Part shown: piece after piece, positions 1-8,072 of the stretch
How positions within the stretch are numbered: the stretch's first letter is position 1
How the letters are laid out: each line of letters opens with the position of its first letter
Origin: Terrisporobacter mayombei
Lineage (GTDB): Bacteria > Bacillota > Clostridia > Peptostreptococcales > Peptostreptococcaceae
DNA length: 64,000 bases
Assembly: GCF_020748465.1 (NCBI RefSeq)
Contig: NZ_JAHZMP010000009.1
Coordinates: 1 to 64,000 of the forward strand
Direction of reading: 5' to 3'
The notes under the pieces: model-generated
What the model was told of the DNA's origin: nothing
The model's database searches: none
Seen by the model: only the letters and a program-made list of their open reading frames with translations
Made by a program: the position numbers and the translations under genes

Positions 1-135
1 GTCCATCGCTCAGACTAATCATTATCTGAATATCTGGCTTGGTTTGTTTGTTGTTTCAGTTTAATTCTTAAAGAATTAATTTATTGTTAACCTACTGTTT
101 AATTTTCAAAGTTCTTTGCTTGTTTCAGCTTCTTT
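1..135 (-). other. Leader of an rRNA operon running off the left edge
   Basis: This stretch lies directly downstream (minus strand) of two strong promoters. It contains CTTTGAAAATTAAACAG at about 96-112, which resembles the box-A-like sequence found in clostridial and bacillar rRNA leaders and spacers. No open reading frame is present. The 16S gene itself would lie beyond base 1, so the rRNA assignment rests on promoter strength and the leader-like sequence; this is inference. Confidence 0.6.
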
Positions 136-164
136 ATTCTATCAAAGCTATTTTTCCTTGTCAA
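136..164 (-). promoter_or_regulatory. Strong sigma-A promoter, proximal of a tandem pair (rRNA-type)
   Basis: Read on the minus strand, TTGACA (164-159) and TAGAAT (141-136) are separated by exactly 17 bases. It faces the left edge. A near-consensus promoter close to a leader-like sequence is typical of stable-RNA operons. Confidence 0.75.
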
Positions 165-195
165 CAACTTTTTTCCAAAAGTTTTTGTTGACGTT

Positions 196-250
196 TTGTC
201 CCTGTCTCAAGGACAAGTAATACTATATCACCATAGTAAAATATCGTCAA
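196..250 (-). promoter_or_regulatory. Second tandem promoter of the same operon
   Basis: On the minus strand TTGACG (250-245) and TATAGT (227-222) are separated by 17 bases, about 86 bases upstream of the first promoter. Between the two promoters lies a 6-bp inverted repeat, TTGTCC and GGACAA with a 9-base loop (196-216), of unknown role. Tandem promoters about 90 bases apart are usual for rRNA operons. Confidence 0.65.
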
Positions 251-455
251 TATCTTTTTAAAAGTTTTTTTATATTTTTTCTAAAATTATTGACGTTTTA
301 TGACTTATTATTAAACTAAATTTATCATTGTATTTGAATTTTCATTGAAATTTCAAGCTTTTACACATTCAGTTTTATATTAACCTTTATCCTATATTTT
401 ATAATAAATATTTAATTCTAATGAAATTCTATAACTAGCGTGCTTTGTTATATTA

Positions 456-522
456 AATAAAAAAGTACCACTATAATATACGTAAATTTACCTATTTACA
501 ATATAATAAAGTAGTACTTTAA
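456..522 (-). terminator. Terminator of the metal ATPase operon
   Basis: AAAGTACCACT (462-472) pairs with AGTAGTACTTT (510-520) with one mismatch. On the minus strand the stem is followed by a T-rich run. It sits four bases past the stop codon of the P-type ATPase gene. The interval 251-455 holds nothing I recognise. Confidence 0.65.
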
Positions 523-526
523 TATT

Positions 527-3142
527 TTATTTCATTATTCTCATTGCATTTAATACTGCGATTAAAGCAACACCTACATCAGCAAATACTGCTTCCCACA
601 TACTTGCCATACCTAAAGCTCCAAATATCATAACTATAACTTTAATACCTAATGCAAATATAATGTTTTGCCATACTATCTTATAAGTCTTTTTAGATAT
701 TTTTATTCCCTCAGCTATTTTACTTGGTTCGTCTGTCATTATAACTATATCTGCCGCTTCTATGGCTGCATCTGATCCTAAACCACCCATAGCTATCCCT
801 ACATCTACACGGGCAAGAACTGGAGCATCATTTATTCCATCTCCTACGAAGGCAATTTTTTCTTTCTCATTTCTACCTTCATATATAGATTCTATCTTTT
901 CTACTTTTTCATTTGGTAATAAATTTGAGTATACTTTATCTACCTTTAACTGTCTTGCTACTGAGTCAGCCACTTCTTTATTATCTCCAGTTAGCATAAC
1001 AGTTTCCTTTATTCCTTGATCTTTTATTTCCTTAATAGCTTTTTCACTATCTGATTTTATTTTATCAGAAATAACTATAGATCCTTTAAACTGATTATTT
1101 ACCGCTACATAAACAACTGTTCCTATTTGTTCATTTTTATTTACTTTTATATTATTAGCTGTCATTAATTTTTCATTTCCAGCTAATATTTCTTCATTTT
1201 CATATTTTACTTTTATTCCATAGGCAGCTATTTCTTCATAACTTTCTATTTTATTTAAATTAATTTCTTTATTATAGTAATTTAAAATAGACTTAGCAAT
1301 TGGATGATTTGAATTAGCTTCTGCAATAGATGCATATTTAATTAATTCTTCTTCTGATATTCCAACAGCATTAACTTTTACAACATCAAATACACCTTCT
1401 GTTAATGTTCCAGTTTTGTCAAACACAACTGTATCAACATATCTTAAAGCTTCTAGATAGTTACTTCCTTTTATTAATATACCATTTCTAGAAGCAACAC
1501 CTATTCCACTGAAATAACTTAGTGGTATGGATAAAACTAGAGCACATGGGCATGATACAACTAAAAATACTAATCCTCTGTGTAACCAATCACTAAACAT
1601 TGCTCCTGGAACAAATATTGGTGGAACTACTGCTATCAATGTAGCTAATATAACTACTATCGGTGTATAGTATTTTGAAAATACAGATATAAAGTTTTCT
1701 GTTTTAGACTTTTTACTACTTGCATTTTCTACTAAGTCTAGTATTTTTGATACAGTAGACTCAGAGAAACTTTTAGTTACTTTTACTGTTAATAAAGAGT
1801 TTTTATTAATAAATCCTGATAATAATTCATCTCCTGACTTAACAGTTCTTAAAACAGACTCTCCAGTTAATGCAGATGTATCTACCATAGAATTTCCATC
1901 TACTACTACACCATCTAGAGGTACTTTTTCACCCGGCTTAACTATTATAAAATCACCAATTTCTACTTCTTCTGGATCTACAACTTTAATAGAGTTACCT
2001 ACTTTTAAGTTTGCCACATCTGGTTTTATTTGCATTAAATCAGAAATAGATTTTCTTGATTTACCTACTGCAAGCTCTTGTAAGTATTCTCCAACCTTAT
2101 AAAATAACATTACTCCAACAGCTTCTGATGCATCTCCTATTGCAATTGCTCCAACCGTTGCTAGAGTCATCAAGAAGTTTTCATCAAATATTCTACCTTT
2201 TGCCATATTTCGTAAAGCTTTATATACAACATCTCCACCTACTAATATATAAGACACTAAGAATATTAATATTGAATATTTACTTTCTACTCCCATCATT
2301 TCTTCATAAAATGCAAATATAAATACAAATGTCCCTAATAATATCTTTAGAAGTTCTAATTTATTATTATCTCTTATTACTTTACTTTCTTTTTTAGCTT
2401 TTTTGTTTTCTTTTGTTCCTTCAACTTGTATGTCAAGTCCTGGTTCTGTATCATTTATTATGTTTATTATATTTTTTATTGTAATATTTTCATTTGTATT
2501 ATATATTTCTACAGATAGTTTTTTATTTACAAAATTCATATTAGAGCTTTTAACTCCATCTAGTAAAGATACTTTATTACCTATTACTTCTGCACAGTGA
2601 GCACAATTAAGACCTCCTAAAATAATATCTTTCTTCATATATGACTTATTTTTATTTCCAACCACTTGAATATCAAGACCTGGTTCTATTGAATCAATTA
2701 AACCAATAACATCTTCTATTATTTTGTCTTCATTTTTTCGAGAATTTAGTTCTAGTGTTAATTTTTTATTTACAAAATTCAAGTTACTGCTTTGAATTCC
2801 TTCTAAATATTTTACTTTATCACCTATCACTTCTGCACAATGGGCACATGTTAATCCATTTAACATTAACTCTTTTTTATTACCTGTGCTTACTTTTTTA
2901 TCAAGTACTTGAATATCAAGTCCTGGTTCTATTGAATCAATAAGAGACATCACTTCACTTATTACTGTTTCTTCATCACAAGAAGAATCAATTTCTAAAG
3001 TTAGTTTTTTACTGATAAAATTCATATTACTACTTTCAATTCCATTAATATTTTTTACAGCTTCTCCTATAGTTTCAGCACAGTGAGCACATGTTAATCC
3101 ATTTATCATTAGCTCTTTTTTTGTCAATACTGCCGCCAACAT
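527..3142 (-). CDS. cadA: Heavy-metal P1B-type ATPase with three N-terminal HMA domains (Cd/Zn/Pb type)
   Basis: Membrane pump predicted to export Zn, Cd or Pb ions using ATP. The sequence shows three HMA metal-binding domains, each with GLTCAHCA or GLNCAHCA (near residues 16, 95 and 176) and each followed by a linker ending PGLDIQV. After these come the phosphatase motif TGES (about 426), the membrane metal-site motif SCPCAL (about 533), the phosphorylation motif DKTGTLT (about 577) and GDGINDAP (about 770). At 871 residues it is longer than usual because of the extra HMA copies. The ATG has AGGGGGG seven bases upstream. It lies 11 bases downstream of an ArsR-type regulator, indicating one operon. 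CPC with HxC-type HMA domains fits divalent Zn/Cd pumps; a copper role is less likely but not excluded. Confidence 0.93.
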   Translation of the reverse strand: MLAAVLTKKELMINGLTCAHCAETIGEAVKNINGIESSNMNFISKKLTLEIDSSCDEETVISEVMSLIDSIEPGLDIQVLDKKVSTGNKKELMLNGLTCAHCAEVIGDKVKYLEGIQSSNLNFVNKKLTLELNSRKNEDKIIEDVIGLIDSIEPGLDIQVVGNKNKSYMKKDIILGGLNCAHCAEVIGNKVSLLDGVKSSNMNFVNKKLSVEIYNTNENITIKNIINIINDTEPGLDIQVEGTKENKKAKKESKVIRDNNKLELLKILLGTFVFIFAFYEEMMGVESKYSILIFLVSYILVGGDVVYKALRNMAKGRIFDENFLMTLATVGAIAIGDASEAVGVMLFYKVGEYLQELAVGKSRKSISDLMQIKPDVANLKVGNSIKVVDPEEVEIGDFIIVKPGEKVPLDGVVVDGNSMVDTSALTGESVLRTVKSGDELLSGFINKNSLLTVKVTKSFSESTVSKILDLVENASSKKSKTENFISVFSKYYTPIVVILATLIAVVPPIFVPGAMFSDWLHRGLVFLVVSCPCALVLSIPLSYFSGIGVASRNGILIKGSNYLEALRYVDTVVFDKTGTLTEGVFDVVKVNAVGISEEELIKYASIAEANSNHPIAKSILNYYNKEINLNKIESYEEIAAYGIKVKYENEEILAGNEKLMTANNIKVNKNEQIGTVVYVAVNNQFKGSIVISDKIKSDSEKAIKEIKDQGIKETVMLTGDNKEVADSVARQLKVDKVYSNLLPNEKVEKIESIYEGRNEKEKIAFVGDGINDAPVLARVDVGIAMGGLGSDAAIEAADIVIMTDEPSKIAEGIKISKKTYKIVWQNIIFALGIKVIVMIFGALGMASMWEAVFADVGVALIAVLNAMRIMK

Positions 3143-3153
3143 TATTATACCCC

Positions 3154-3522
3154 CTATCTATTATAAGTTTCCTCTATATGGCATAAGCCACAGTTAAATA
3201 TTTGATTTATATGATTATCATCCAATGAATAATAAACAATCTTGCCTTCTTTTCTAAATTTAACTAATCTAGCTTGTTTTAAAACCCTTAGCTGATGAGA
3301 TATTGCCGATTGAGTCATATTTAAAAGATCTGCTATATCACATACACACATTTCTTCTTCAAATAAAGCATATAAAATTTTTATTCTTGTAGTATCGCCA
3401 AAGACTTTAAATAACTCTGCTAAATCATAAAGTTTTTCATCTTCAGGCATTTTATCTTTAACCTTACATATTACCTCTTCATGTACACAGGTACATTCGC
3501 ATCTATTTATAATATCTTTCAT
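3154..3522 (-). CDS. ArsR/SmtB-family metal-sensing repressor (CadC-like)
   Basis: A 122-residue winged-helix repressor expected to release DNA when it binds Cd, Pb or Zn, derepressing the downstream pump. Metal ligands typical of CadC are visible: an N-terminal Cys cluster (C8, C10, C12) and CVCD in the third helix (C59, C61). A second candidate site at the C terminus consists of D102, H104, H115 and E118. The recognition helix region is TQSAISHQLRVLKQ (70-83). The start has CGGAGG seven bases upstream. It is first in a two-gene operon with the P-type ATPase, and its promoter carries a long palindrome, so autoregulation is likely. The family assignment is firm; the exact metal is inferred. 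Confidence 0.93.
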   Translation of the reverse strand: MKDIINRCECTCVHEEVICKVKDKMPEDEKLYDLAELFKVFGDTTRIKILYALFEEEMCVCDIADLLNMTQSAISHQLRVLKQARLVKFRKEGKIVYYSLDDNHINQIFNCGLCHIEETYNR

Positions 3523-3537
3523 TTGTATTCCTCCGAC

Positions 3538-3600
3538 TAATATTAATATATGAACAACTGTTCATATATTAATATTATGATATTTGTTCTATTTGTGCAA
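3538..3600 (-). promoter_or_regulatory. Promoter and palindromic operator of the metal resistance operon
   Basis: On the minus strand TTGCAC (3600-3595) and TAATAT (3577-3572) are 17 bases apart. The -10 box falls inside a perfect palindrome at 3538-3577 with two 19-base arms around a 2-base centre; the core is TGAACA-AC-TGTTCA. The TGAA...TTCA core matches the 12-2-12 operator layout known for SmtB/CadC-type repressors, so binding here would block transcription. Confidence 0.85.
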
Positions 3601-3729
3601 CCTTTTTATATATTTTTTAGATTTGTAACTATTTTTAAAATACTCATATCTAGATTTTTTTTTAATATATATATTAGTAGTATTAGTAAATTTATTATAT
3701 GAAAAATTGAAAGGAGAGTTCATATTAAA

Positions 3730-4221
3730 ATGAATTATAATAATATGTATCCTAATAGAATGAGCGATAACATAGATCCAAACTATATATACCCTCAACC
3801 ATATATAGATCCTTTAATGTACATGAATCCTTATGTTATGAATAACAACCAAGGCGGAAATTTCAATCAAAATATAAACCCTGAATACTCAACATATTCT
3901 AATCAATATGTAGATAATCAACAATTTAATCCTTATGAAAATATGCCTAGCAACAACATGAAGGAGGAATTTGAAAACAACAATAATATGCATGACATGA
4001 ATAATCAGATGAATAATCAAATGAGTAATATACCTATGATTCCTATGATGCCTCCTAATATGATGTTTCCTGGCATGTTTCCCCCTAATATGATGTTTCC
4101 TGGAGCGATGCCACCTAACATGATGTATCCTGGAACGATGCCACCTAACATGATGTACCCTGGTGTAATGCAAAATATACCTACCGTTAATATGGATGAG
4201 TTTGATGAGGAAGAAATGTAG
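3730..4221 (+). CDS. Met/Asn/Pro-rich low-complexity protein with C-terminal PPNMM(F/Y)PG repeats
   Basis: I do not recognise a family. The 163-residue product has no signal peptide or membrane segment. The first half is rich in Asn, Tyr and Pro. The middle (residues about 85-100) has runs of Met and Asn. Residues about 108-147 are four tandem 10-residue units of the form PPNMM(F/Y)PGxM, and the tail is acidic (DEFDEEEM). GAAAGGAG lies 11 bases before the ATG, and a terminator follows 29 bases after the stop. It is monocistronic and divergent from the metal operon. Tyr/Asn/Pro/Met-rich repeats are common in spore-coat or exosporium proteins, so a structural spore role is one guess; metal binding by Met is another. 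Neither is shown by the sequence. Confidence 0.75.
   Translation: MNYNNMYPNRMSDNIDPNYIYPQPYIDPLMYMNPYVMNNNQGGNFNQNINPEYSTYSNQYVDNQQFNPYENMPSNNMKEEFENNNNMHDMNNQMNNQMSNIPMIPMMPPNMMFPGMFPPNMMFPGAMPPNMMYPGTMPPNMMYPGVMQNIPTVNMDEFDEEEM
4051..4170 (+). repeat. Four tandem 30-bp coding repeats
   Basis: Units beginning CCTCCTAATATGATG, CCCCCTAATATGATG and CCACCTAACATGATG (twice) are spaced at exactly 30 bases and encode PPNMM(F/Y)PGxM. The last two copies are the most alike, which suggests recent expansion. Confidence 0.85.
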
Positions 4222-4249
4222 ATTAAACAATATTAAAATATCAGTATAG

Positions 4250-4275
4250 CCCCTATATATTAGGGGTTTTTTAAT
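4250..4275 (+). terminator. Terminator of the Met-rich gene
   Basis: CCCCTA (4250-4255) pairs with TAGGGG (4261-4266), followed by TTTTTTAATTTTTTTT. Confidence 0.85.
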
Positions 4276-4362
4276 TTTTTTTAAAAAGGTGTTATAAAAT
4301 TTTAAAATTTGTCTACACTATTTAATGTATTCCTCATAATATTCCCCCAATATTATAAATAC

Positions 4363-4407
4363 AAAAAAGGGCATTCTAGTTATACTAGCATTGCCCTTCT
4401 TTTTTTA
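4363..4407. terminator. Hairpin with A- and T-tracts on both sides
   Basis: AAGGGCA pairs with TGCCCTT around an inner CTAG...CTAG pair. It has six A before it and a T-rich run after it, so it could terminate in either direction. It separates the plus-strand Met-rich gene from the minus-strand small peptide gene. Confidence 0.65.
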
Positions 4408-4434
4408 TTCCAATATTGACATTTATTTTTAATA

Positions 4435-4468
4435 TAAAAAAGCTTCTCTAGATTGACTCTAGAAAAGC
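4435..4468 (-). terminator. Terminator of the small peptide gene
   Basis: GCTT-C-TCTAGA (4442-4452) pairs with TCTAGA-A-AAGC (4458-4468). On the minus strand it is followed by TTTTTTATA. It lies about 40 bases past the stop of the 42-residue ORF, which supports that ORF being a real transcription unit. Confidence 0.7.
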
Positions 4469-4509
4469 ATATTTTATATTATTTATTAAATTTATTATAA
4501 ATCTCATAT

Positions 4510-4638
4510 TTAGCGACAATTATTTAATGATGATAGTTTTTTATTAAAACTTACACCAAATATAACCTCAATTATAACTTCTATTACTGCTATTAAATTA
4601 AATATTATTCCTTTGTTTTTTATAGATATATTTTTCAT
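4510..4638 (-). CDS. Small hydrophobic peptide, 42 residues
   Basis: Unrecognised. It has a basic N terminus (MKNISIKNKG), then a hydrophobic stretch of about 18 residues interrupted by two Glu (IIFNLIAVIEVIIEVIFG), then a polar tail ending NNCR. AAAGGGG lies eight bases before the ATG, and a terminator follows about 40 bases after the stop. One membrane-spanning or amphipathic helix is likely. Possible roles are a type-I-toxin-like peptide, a small membrane regulator or a secreted signal. It lacks the features of AgrD peptides and no AgrB-like gene is nearby. That it is a gene is inferred from the site, length and terminator only. Confidence 0.5.
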   Translation of the reverse strand: MKNISIKNKGIIFNLIAVIEVIIEVIFGVSFNKKLSSLNNCR

Positions 4639-4759
4639 ATTTATAACCCCTTTCATATTTATGAAATATTTTGTCTTAACAAGTTATGTTTTTATTCTAC
4701 AATACTCTATAAAAAACACATATGGATTTACCTTACAACTATATTACGTTTATGTAATT

Positions 4760-5842
4760 TTAATCTAAAAAATCCTCAAAATCATCTGATCCAGATTCTA
4801 CAAAGTCATAAAGAACATTTTCTTCAAAGAAATAACTTTCATCAACTTTTAAATACTCTTTATATTTAGTCATTAGTAACTTATTAATGTATTTTCGATC
4901 TCCTTCAGAGTAAGTTCCTACAAAAAATTCATCACCTAACTGATAATATATTGATTTTATATCATTATTTATTACATAAATATCTTTTTTTACATGATTA
5001 TTATTAAAATTAAATCTAGTAAAGAATACCCCTTCCTCCATTTCGCTTTTTAACATAAATGGATTGTCGTTATAGAATTCCATTAGAAATTCATCCTTAT
5101 TTTTAACTTTGTAAACATCTATAAATTCAGATTTTGATATTTCATCAAAAACTTCAAAATCATATATAGGTTCTTTATCTGTAACTAATAAAGATTTAAT
5201 TCTAAAATTATCTTTTTCTTTAAATATATTAAAAGCTATCTTACAAGTATAATATCCATCTTCGTCCTCATATAAAGCTTCACTAATATATACTTCTTCA
5301 TTTCTTTTAGTTACTTTATTCTTTAAAAGAGCTCCATTAATTTTTGTTATATGATTATTTGATATTTCTTCACTACCAGAAAAATATTTTAAACTTTCTC
5401 TATCTCTAGCTATAAATCTCATTGTCATATAATTTATAAATTCAACTTCATCATCAACCTTTTTATTTATAATAGGATAAACTTCATCTAGAGTTAAATT
5501 ACTTTTATAATTTGTTATTATATCTATGTACTCTTCTGTGTCTCCCGGTAATTCTTTACCATACTCTAAATTTTTACTACCAAAATGATTTATTAAGAAT
5601 AAAGCTACTTCTTCTTTAACTAGTATCCTGTTCTCTCCTAAGCCACCCATTAATCGATCTTCCTCGTTACAAGCTTCTTTTGATGTAGGATTTTTTAAAC
5701 TAACATAATCAGCAATTCCTAGTCCTTCTCCATCTAATAAAAAATACTGGTATATATTATTGTCATTATTCTCATATTTAATAGTAAGACCCATACTTCC
5801 CATAAGTCTAGATTTTGTTACTTTGGCATAATCAAATGTCAT
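4760..5842 (-). CDS. Hypothetical protein, acidic, about 360 residues
   Basis: I do not recognise a family. The protein is soluble, with no signal peptide or membrane segment, and rich in Glu, Asp, Asn and Tyr. The last 15 residues are strongly acidic (SGSDDFEDFLD). It is full of short alternating hydrophobic strands, suggesting a mainly beta or alpha/beta fold. An in-frame TTG directly precedes the ATG (5843-5845). I chose the ATG at 5842 because AAGGAC is then eight bases upstream, which is the better spacing. It stands alone and is divergent from the HAD hydrolase gene. Its overall style resembles the unassigned acidic proteins at 24.9-27.6 kb, but I see no shared motif. Confidence 0.75.
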   Translation of the reverse strand: MTFDYAKVTKSRLMGSMGLTIKYENNDNNIYQYFLLDGEGLGIADYVSLKNPTSKEACNEEDRLMGGLGENRILVKEEVALFLINHFGSKNLEYGKELPGDTEEYIDIITNYKSNLTLDEVYPIINKKVDDEVEFINYMTMRFIARDRESLKYFSGSEEISNNHITKINGALLKNKVTKRNEEVYISEALYEDEDGYYTCKIAFNIFKEKDNFRIKSLLVTDKEPIYDFEVFDEISKSEFIDVYKVKNKDEFLMEFYNDNPFMLKSEMEEGVFFTRFNFNNNHVKKDIYVINNDIKSIYYQLGDEFFVGTYSEGDRKYINKLLMTKYKEYLKVDESYFFEENVLYDFVESGSDDFEDFLD

Positions 5843-5976
5843 CAAATCACGTCCTTAATACTTTTATAATTACTAAATAGTTAAAACTCATATTTTATTT
5901 TCTATTTATAATTATAGTTTACAACAAAATTGAATTTTATAATATAATAAAGTAAATACTTAGATGAGGTGATTCA

Positions 5977-6711
5977 ATGAAAAATATAGGAGCTTTTTTT
6001 GATATTGACGGAACAATCTACAGAGACTCCCTGATGGTAGAGCATTTCAAAAAGCTTATTAAATACGAAATAGTTGATCAAAAAGCTTGGGTTACTCATG
6101 CTAGAGACACTTTTTTAGACTGGGATAAAAGACAAGCAAATTATGATGATTATCTACTAGAAATATGTGACTTATATGTTAAATCACTACAAAATGTAGA
6201 TAAGTCTTGTATAGATTTTACTAGCGACCAGGTTATTGCGTTAAAAGCAGAGCGTGTTTATAAATATACTCGCTTAAGAATTAAATGGCATTTAGACAAT
6301 GGGCACAAAGTTATATTCATATCCGGTAGCCCAAATTTCTTAGTTGAAAAAATGGCTAAAAAATACGGTGCCTCAGATTATGTTGGTAGTAACTATATAT
6401 TTGAAGATGGAAAATTTAACGGAACAGTAATTCCCATGTGGGATGCAGAAAGTAAAAATGTAGCTATAGATAGTTTTGTTGAAAAGTATGATATAGATTT
6501 AAGCCAGTCTTATGCCTATGGAGATACTAACGGAGATATTAATATGCTTAAACGTGTTGGTAATCCAATTGCTATAAATCCAACTAATGAATTATTAAAT
6601 CATATGATAGAGGATGAGACTTTACATGACAAGGCCCAAATAATCGTAGAAAGAAAAGATATTGTATATTCTTTGGATTGCAATGTAGAAAGATTTGATA
6701 TAGGCTTATAG
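5977..6711 (+). CDS. HAD superfamily hydrolase, subfamily IB (phosphoserine-phosphatase-like)
   Basis: Cytosolic phosphatase-type enzyme of 244 residues. Motif I is DIDGT (D9, D11), where the first Asp is the expected phospho-acceptor. Motif II is the SGSP near residue 115, and motif IV is GDTNGDINML near 181. The helical cap between motifs I and II (about residues 20-100) is typical of class IB enzymes such as SerB and related lipid or sugar phosphatases. The substrate cannot be told from the sequence. AGGTGA lies six bases before the ATG. The next gene, a zinc-ribbon protein, begins 27 bases downstream on the same strand, so the two are probably co-transcribed. Confidence 0.88.
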   Translation: MKNIGAFFDIDGTIYRDSLMVEHFKKLIKYEIVDQKAWVTHARDTFLDWDKRQANYDDYLLEICDLYVKSLQNVDKSCIDFTSDQVIALKAERVYKYTRLRIKWHLDNGHKVIFISGSPNFLVEKMAKKYGASDYVGSNYIFEDGKFNGTVIPMWDAESKNVAIDSFVEKYDIDLSQSYAYGDTNGDINMLKRVGNPIAINPTNELLNHMIEDETLHDKAQIIVERKDIVYSLDCNVERFDIGL

Positions 6712-6738
6712 TATATTATTTGTACGGAGGATGATAGT

Positions 6739-7518
6739 TTGAAAATCAACGAAAAAATACTAAGCTTTAGCGATATATATAATGATTTAGATGAAATAAG
6801 CAAAAAACTATACTTGGAATCTCCTGAAATCTGGATTGATTTTTCAGATAAAGTAGGAGAGCAAAAACTAGATGAAATGGTACTTTTTTATGCTGCTAAA
6901 TTTAACTACTTATCTATCTTAAAGTATGTAATAGATAATAATGTTATAGACTTAAATATTCCATCTAAAAACAAAAGTTATTTATCTATTAAAGAACATC
7001 TTTTAGCTGTATCAAAGGATTATAAAAGTTATGATGTTTACAATTACTTAGATGGTGACTACAAATTAAGTGAGGATAATACAGAAACAGAAATAAATAA
7101 ATCATCAGAAGTAAATGAAGAAAAAAATCATAATGATTACTTCCCTGTTTTCCTTTGCCCTCACTGTAATACAAACATACTTAAATCAGGTTATAAGGTA
7201 TATGAAGAAATAAGTTTTTCTTTTTCTCAAGATAAAAGTAAGTCCCAGGAATTAAATAGAAAAAGAGACAATAAAGTTTTCTGTAATAATTGTAATAGTA
7301 ATATTGATAATGTTACGACAGAATTGTTAGAGAATATGTGCTCTATTAATAATTGCAAAAAATGCGGAAAAGATTTAACTAAAATAGGAATTACTGAAAA
7401 GATAAAGATGAAATTTAAGGAAGAAGACAGCAAATTTATAGGTGATGAAAAAACTTATAATTGTCCTTCTTGTGATGAAGAATTAAATGAATCTCAAAAA
7501 AAATATTTTAATTTATAA
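6739..7518 (+). CDS. Hypothetical protein with ankyrin-like N terminus and zinc-ribbon Cys pairs
   Basis: 259 residues, starting at TTG with CGGAGG eight bases upstream; no better ATG is nearby. Residues about 45-100 (LFYAAKFNYLSILKYVIDNN) look like one or two ankyrin-type helical hairpins. The C-terminal half has four CxxC pairs: CPHC (about 139), CNNC (about 181), CKKC (about 205) and CPSC (about 241). These would form two zinc ribbons. A function is not evident; nucleic-acid or protein binding is plausible. It follows the HAD phosphatase gene by 27 bases and ends at a strong terminator. Confidence 0.75.
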   Translation: MKINEKILSFSDIYNDLDEISKKLYLESPEIWIDFSDKVGEQKLDEMVLFYAAKFNYLSILKYVIDNNVIDLNIPSKNKSYLSIKEHLLAVSKDYKSYDVYNYLDGDYKLSEDNTETEINKSSEVNEEKNHNDYFPVFLCPHCNTNILKSGYKVYEEISFSFSQDKSKSQELNRKRDNKVFCNNCNSNIDNVTTELLENMCSINNCKKCGKDLTKIGITEKIKMKFKEEDSKFIGDEKTYNCPSCDEELNESQKKYFNL

Positions 7519-7521
7519 TAT

Positions 7522-7570
7522 AAAAGGAGACTATAAAGCTATAAAAATACTTAATAGTCTCCTTTATTTA
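7522..7570. terminator. Bidirectional terminator between convergent genes
   Basis: AAAGGAGACTA (7523-7533) pairs with TAGTCTCCTTT (7555-7565). A-rich and T-rich flanks on both sides allow it to serve both the zinc-ribbon gene and the minus-strand membrane-protein gene. Confidence 0.8.
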
Positions 7571-8056
7571 TCTTTTTACAAATCTTTTAAGTTTATCATT
7601 ATAAAAATCTATAAATTGAGAATATACAAAATCATAAACTATAAAAGCTATTTCAAATATTAATACGGTAAATATATTAATGGGAATATACACAAATTGT
7701 TTTAAGATTATATATGCAAATATTATAAGTATATTTGCAGCTAAAAATTTTAATATATATTCTTGAACAAAGCTTCTATCTTTTTCTATTATATATTTTA
7801 CTAAACCATAAATACCGAATGTAAAAATATATAATATCCATTGAGCTTTGTTTGCCATAATCATAAAACTCAATAGAACAGATCCTATATAAAATATAAT
7901 CCCTGCCTTAGGTCCATATTCAATAATTACAATAGCTATTGGCAAAGATGCCAGACCCAAAAGAAATAAAGTATTTATGGGTATTATATTAACCAACAGT
8001 AATAAGATAATATTTAAGGACAATAATATACCACTATAGGCAATTTTTCTACTCAT
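7568..8056 (-). CDS. Integral membrane protein, 162 residues
   Basis: Five or so hydrophobic segments cover almost the whole chain (residues about 8-28, 30-47, 50-67, 70-88, 105-135), with a basic C terminus (NDKLKRFVKR). The general look resembles the multi-spanning YybS/DUF2232 or ECF-transporter S-component proteins, but I see no decisive motif. It is the last gene of a three-gene minus-strand operon with DUF5685 and the Cys-rich TPR protein. TAGGAG is present 13 bases upstream of the ATG and overlaps the stop of the preceding gene. Confidence 0.75.
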   Translation of the reverse strand: MSRKIAYSGILLSLNIILLLLVNIIPINTLFLLGLASLPIAIVIIEYGPKAGIIFYIGSVLLSFMIMANKAQWILYIFTFGIYGLVKYIIEKDRSFVQEYILKFLAANILIIFAYIILKQFVYIPINIFTVLIFEIAFIVYDFVYSQFIDFYNDKLKRFVKR

Positions 8057-8072
8057 GATTATTCATCATCTC

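Noticed and set aside
4510..4638. Small peptide as an AgrD-type autoinducer precursor
   Set aside because: No Cys-containing ring motif followed by an acidic PEE/PxELL tail, and no AgrB-like membrane protease nearby; the only Cys is the second-last residue.
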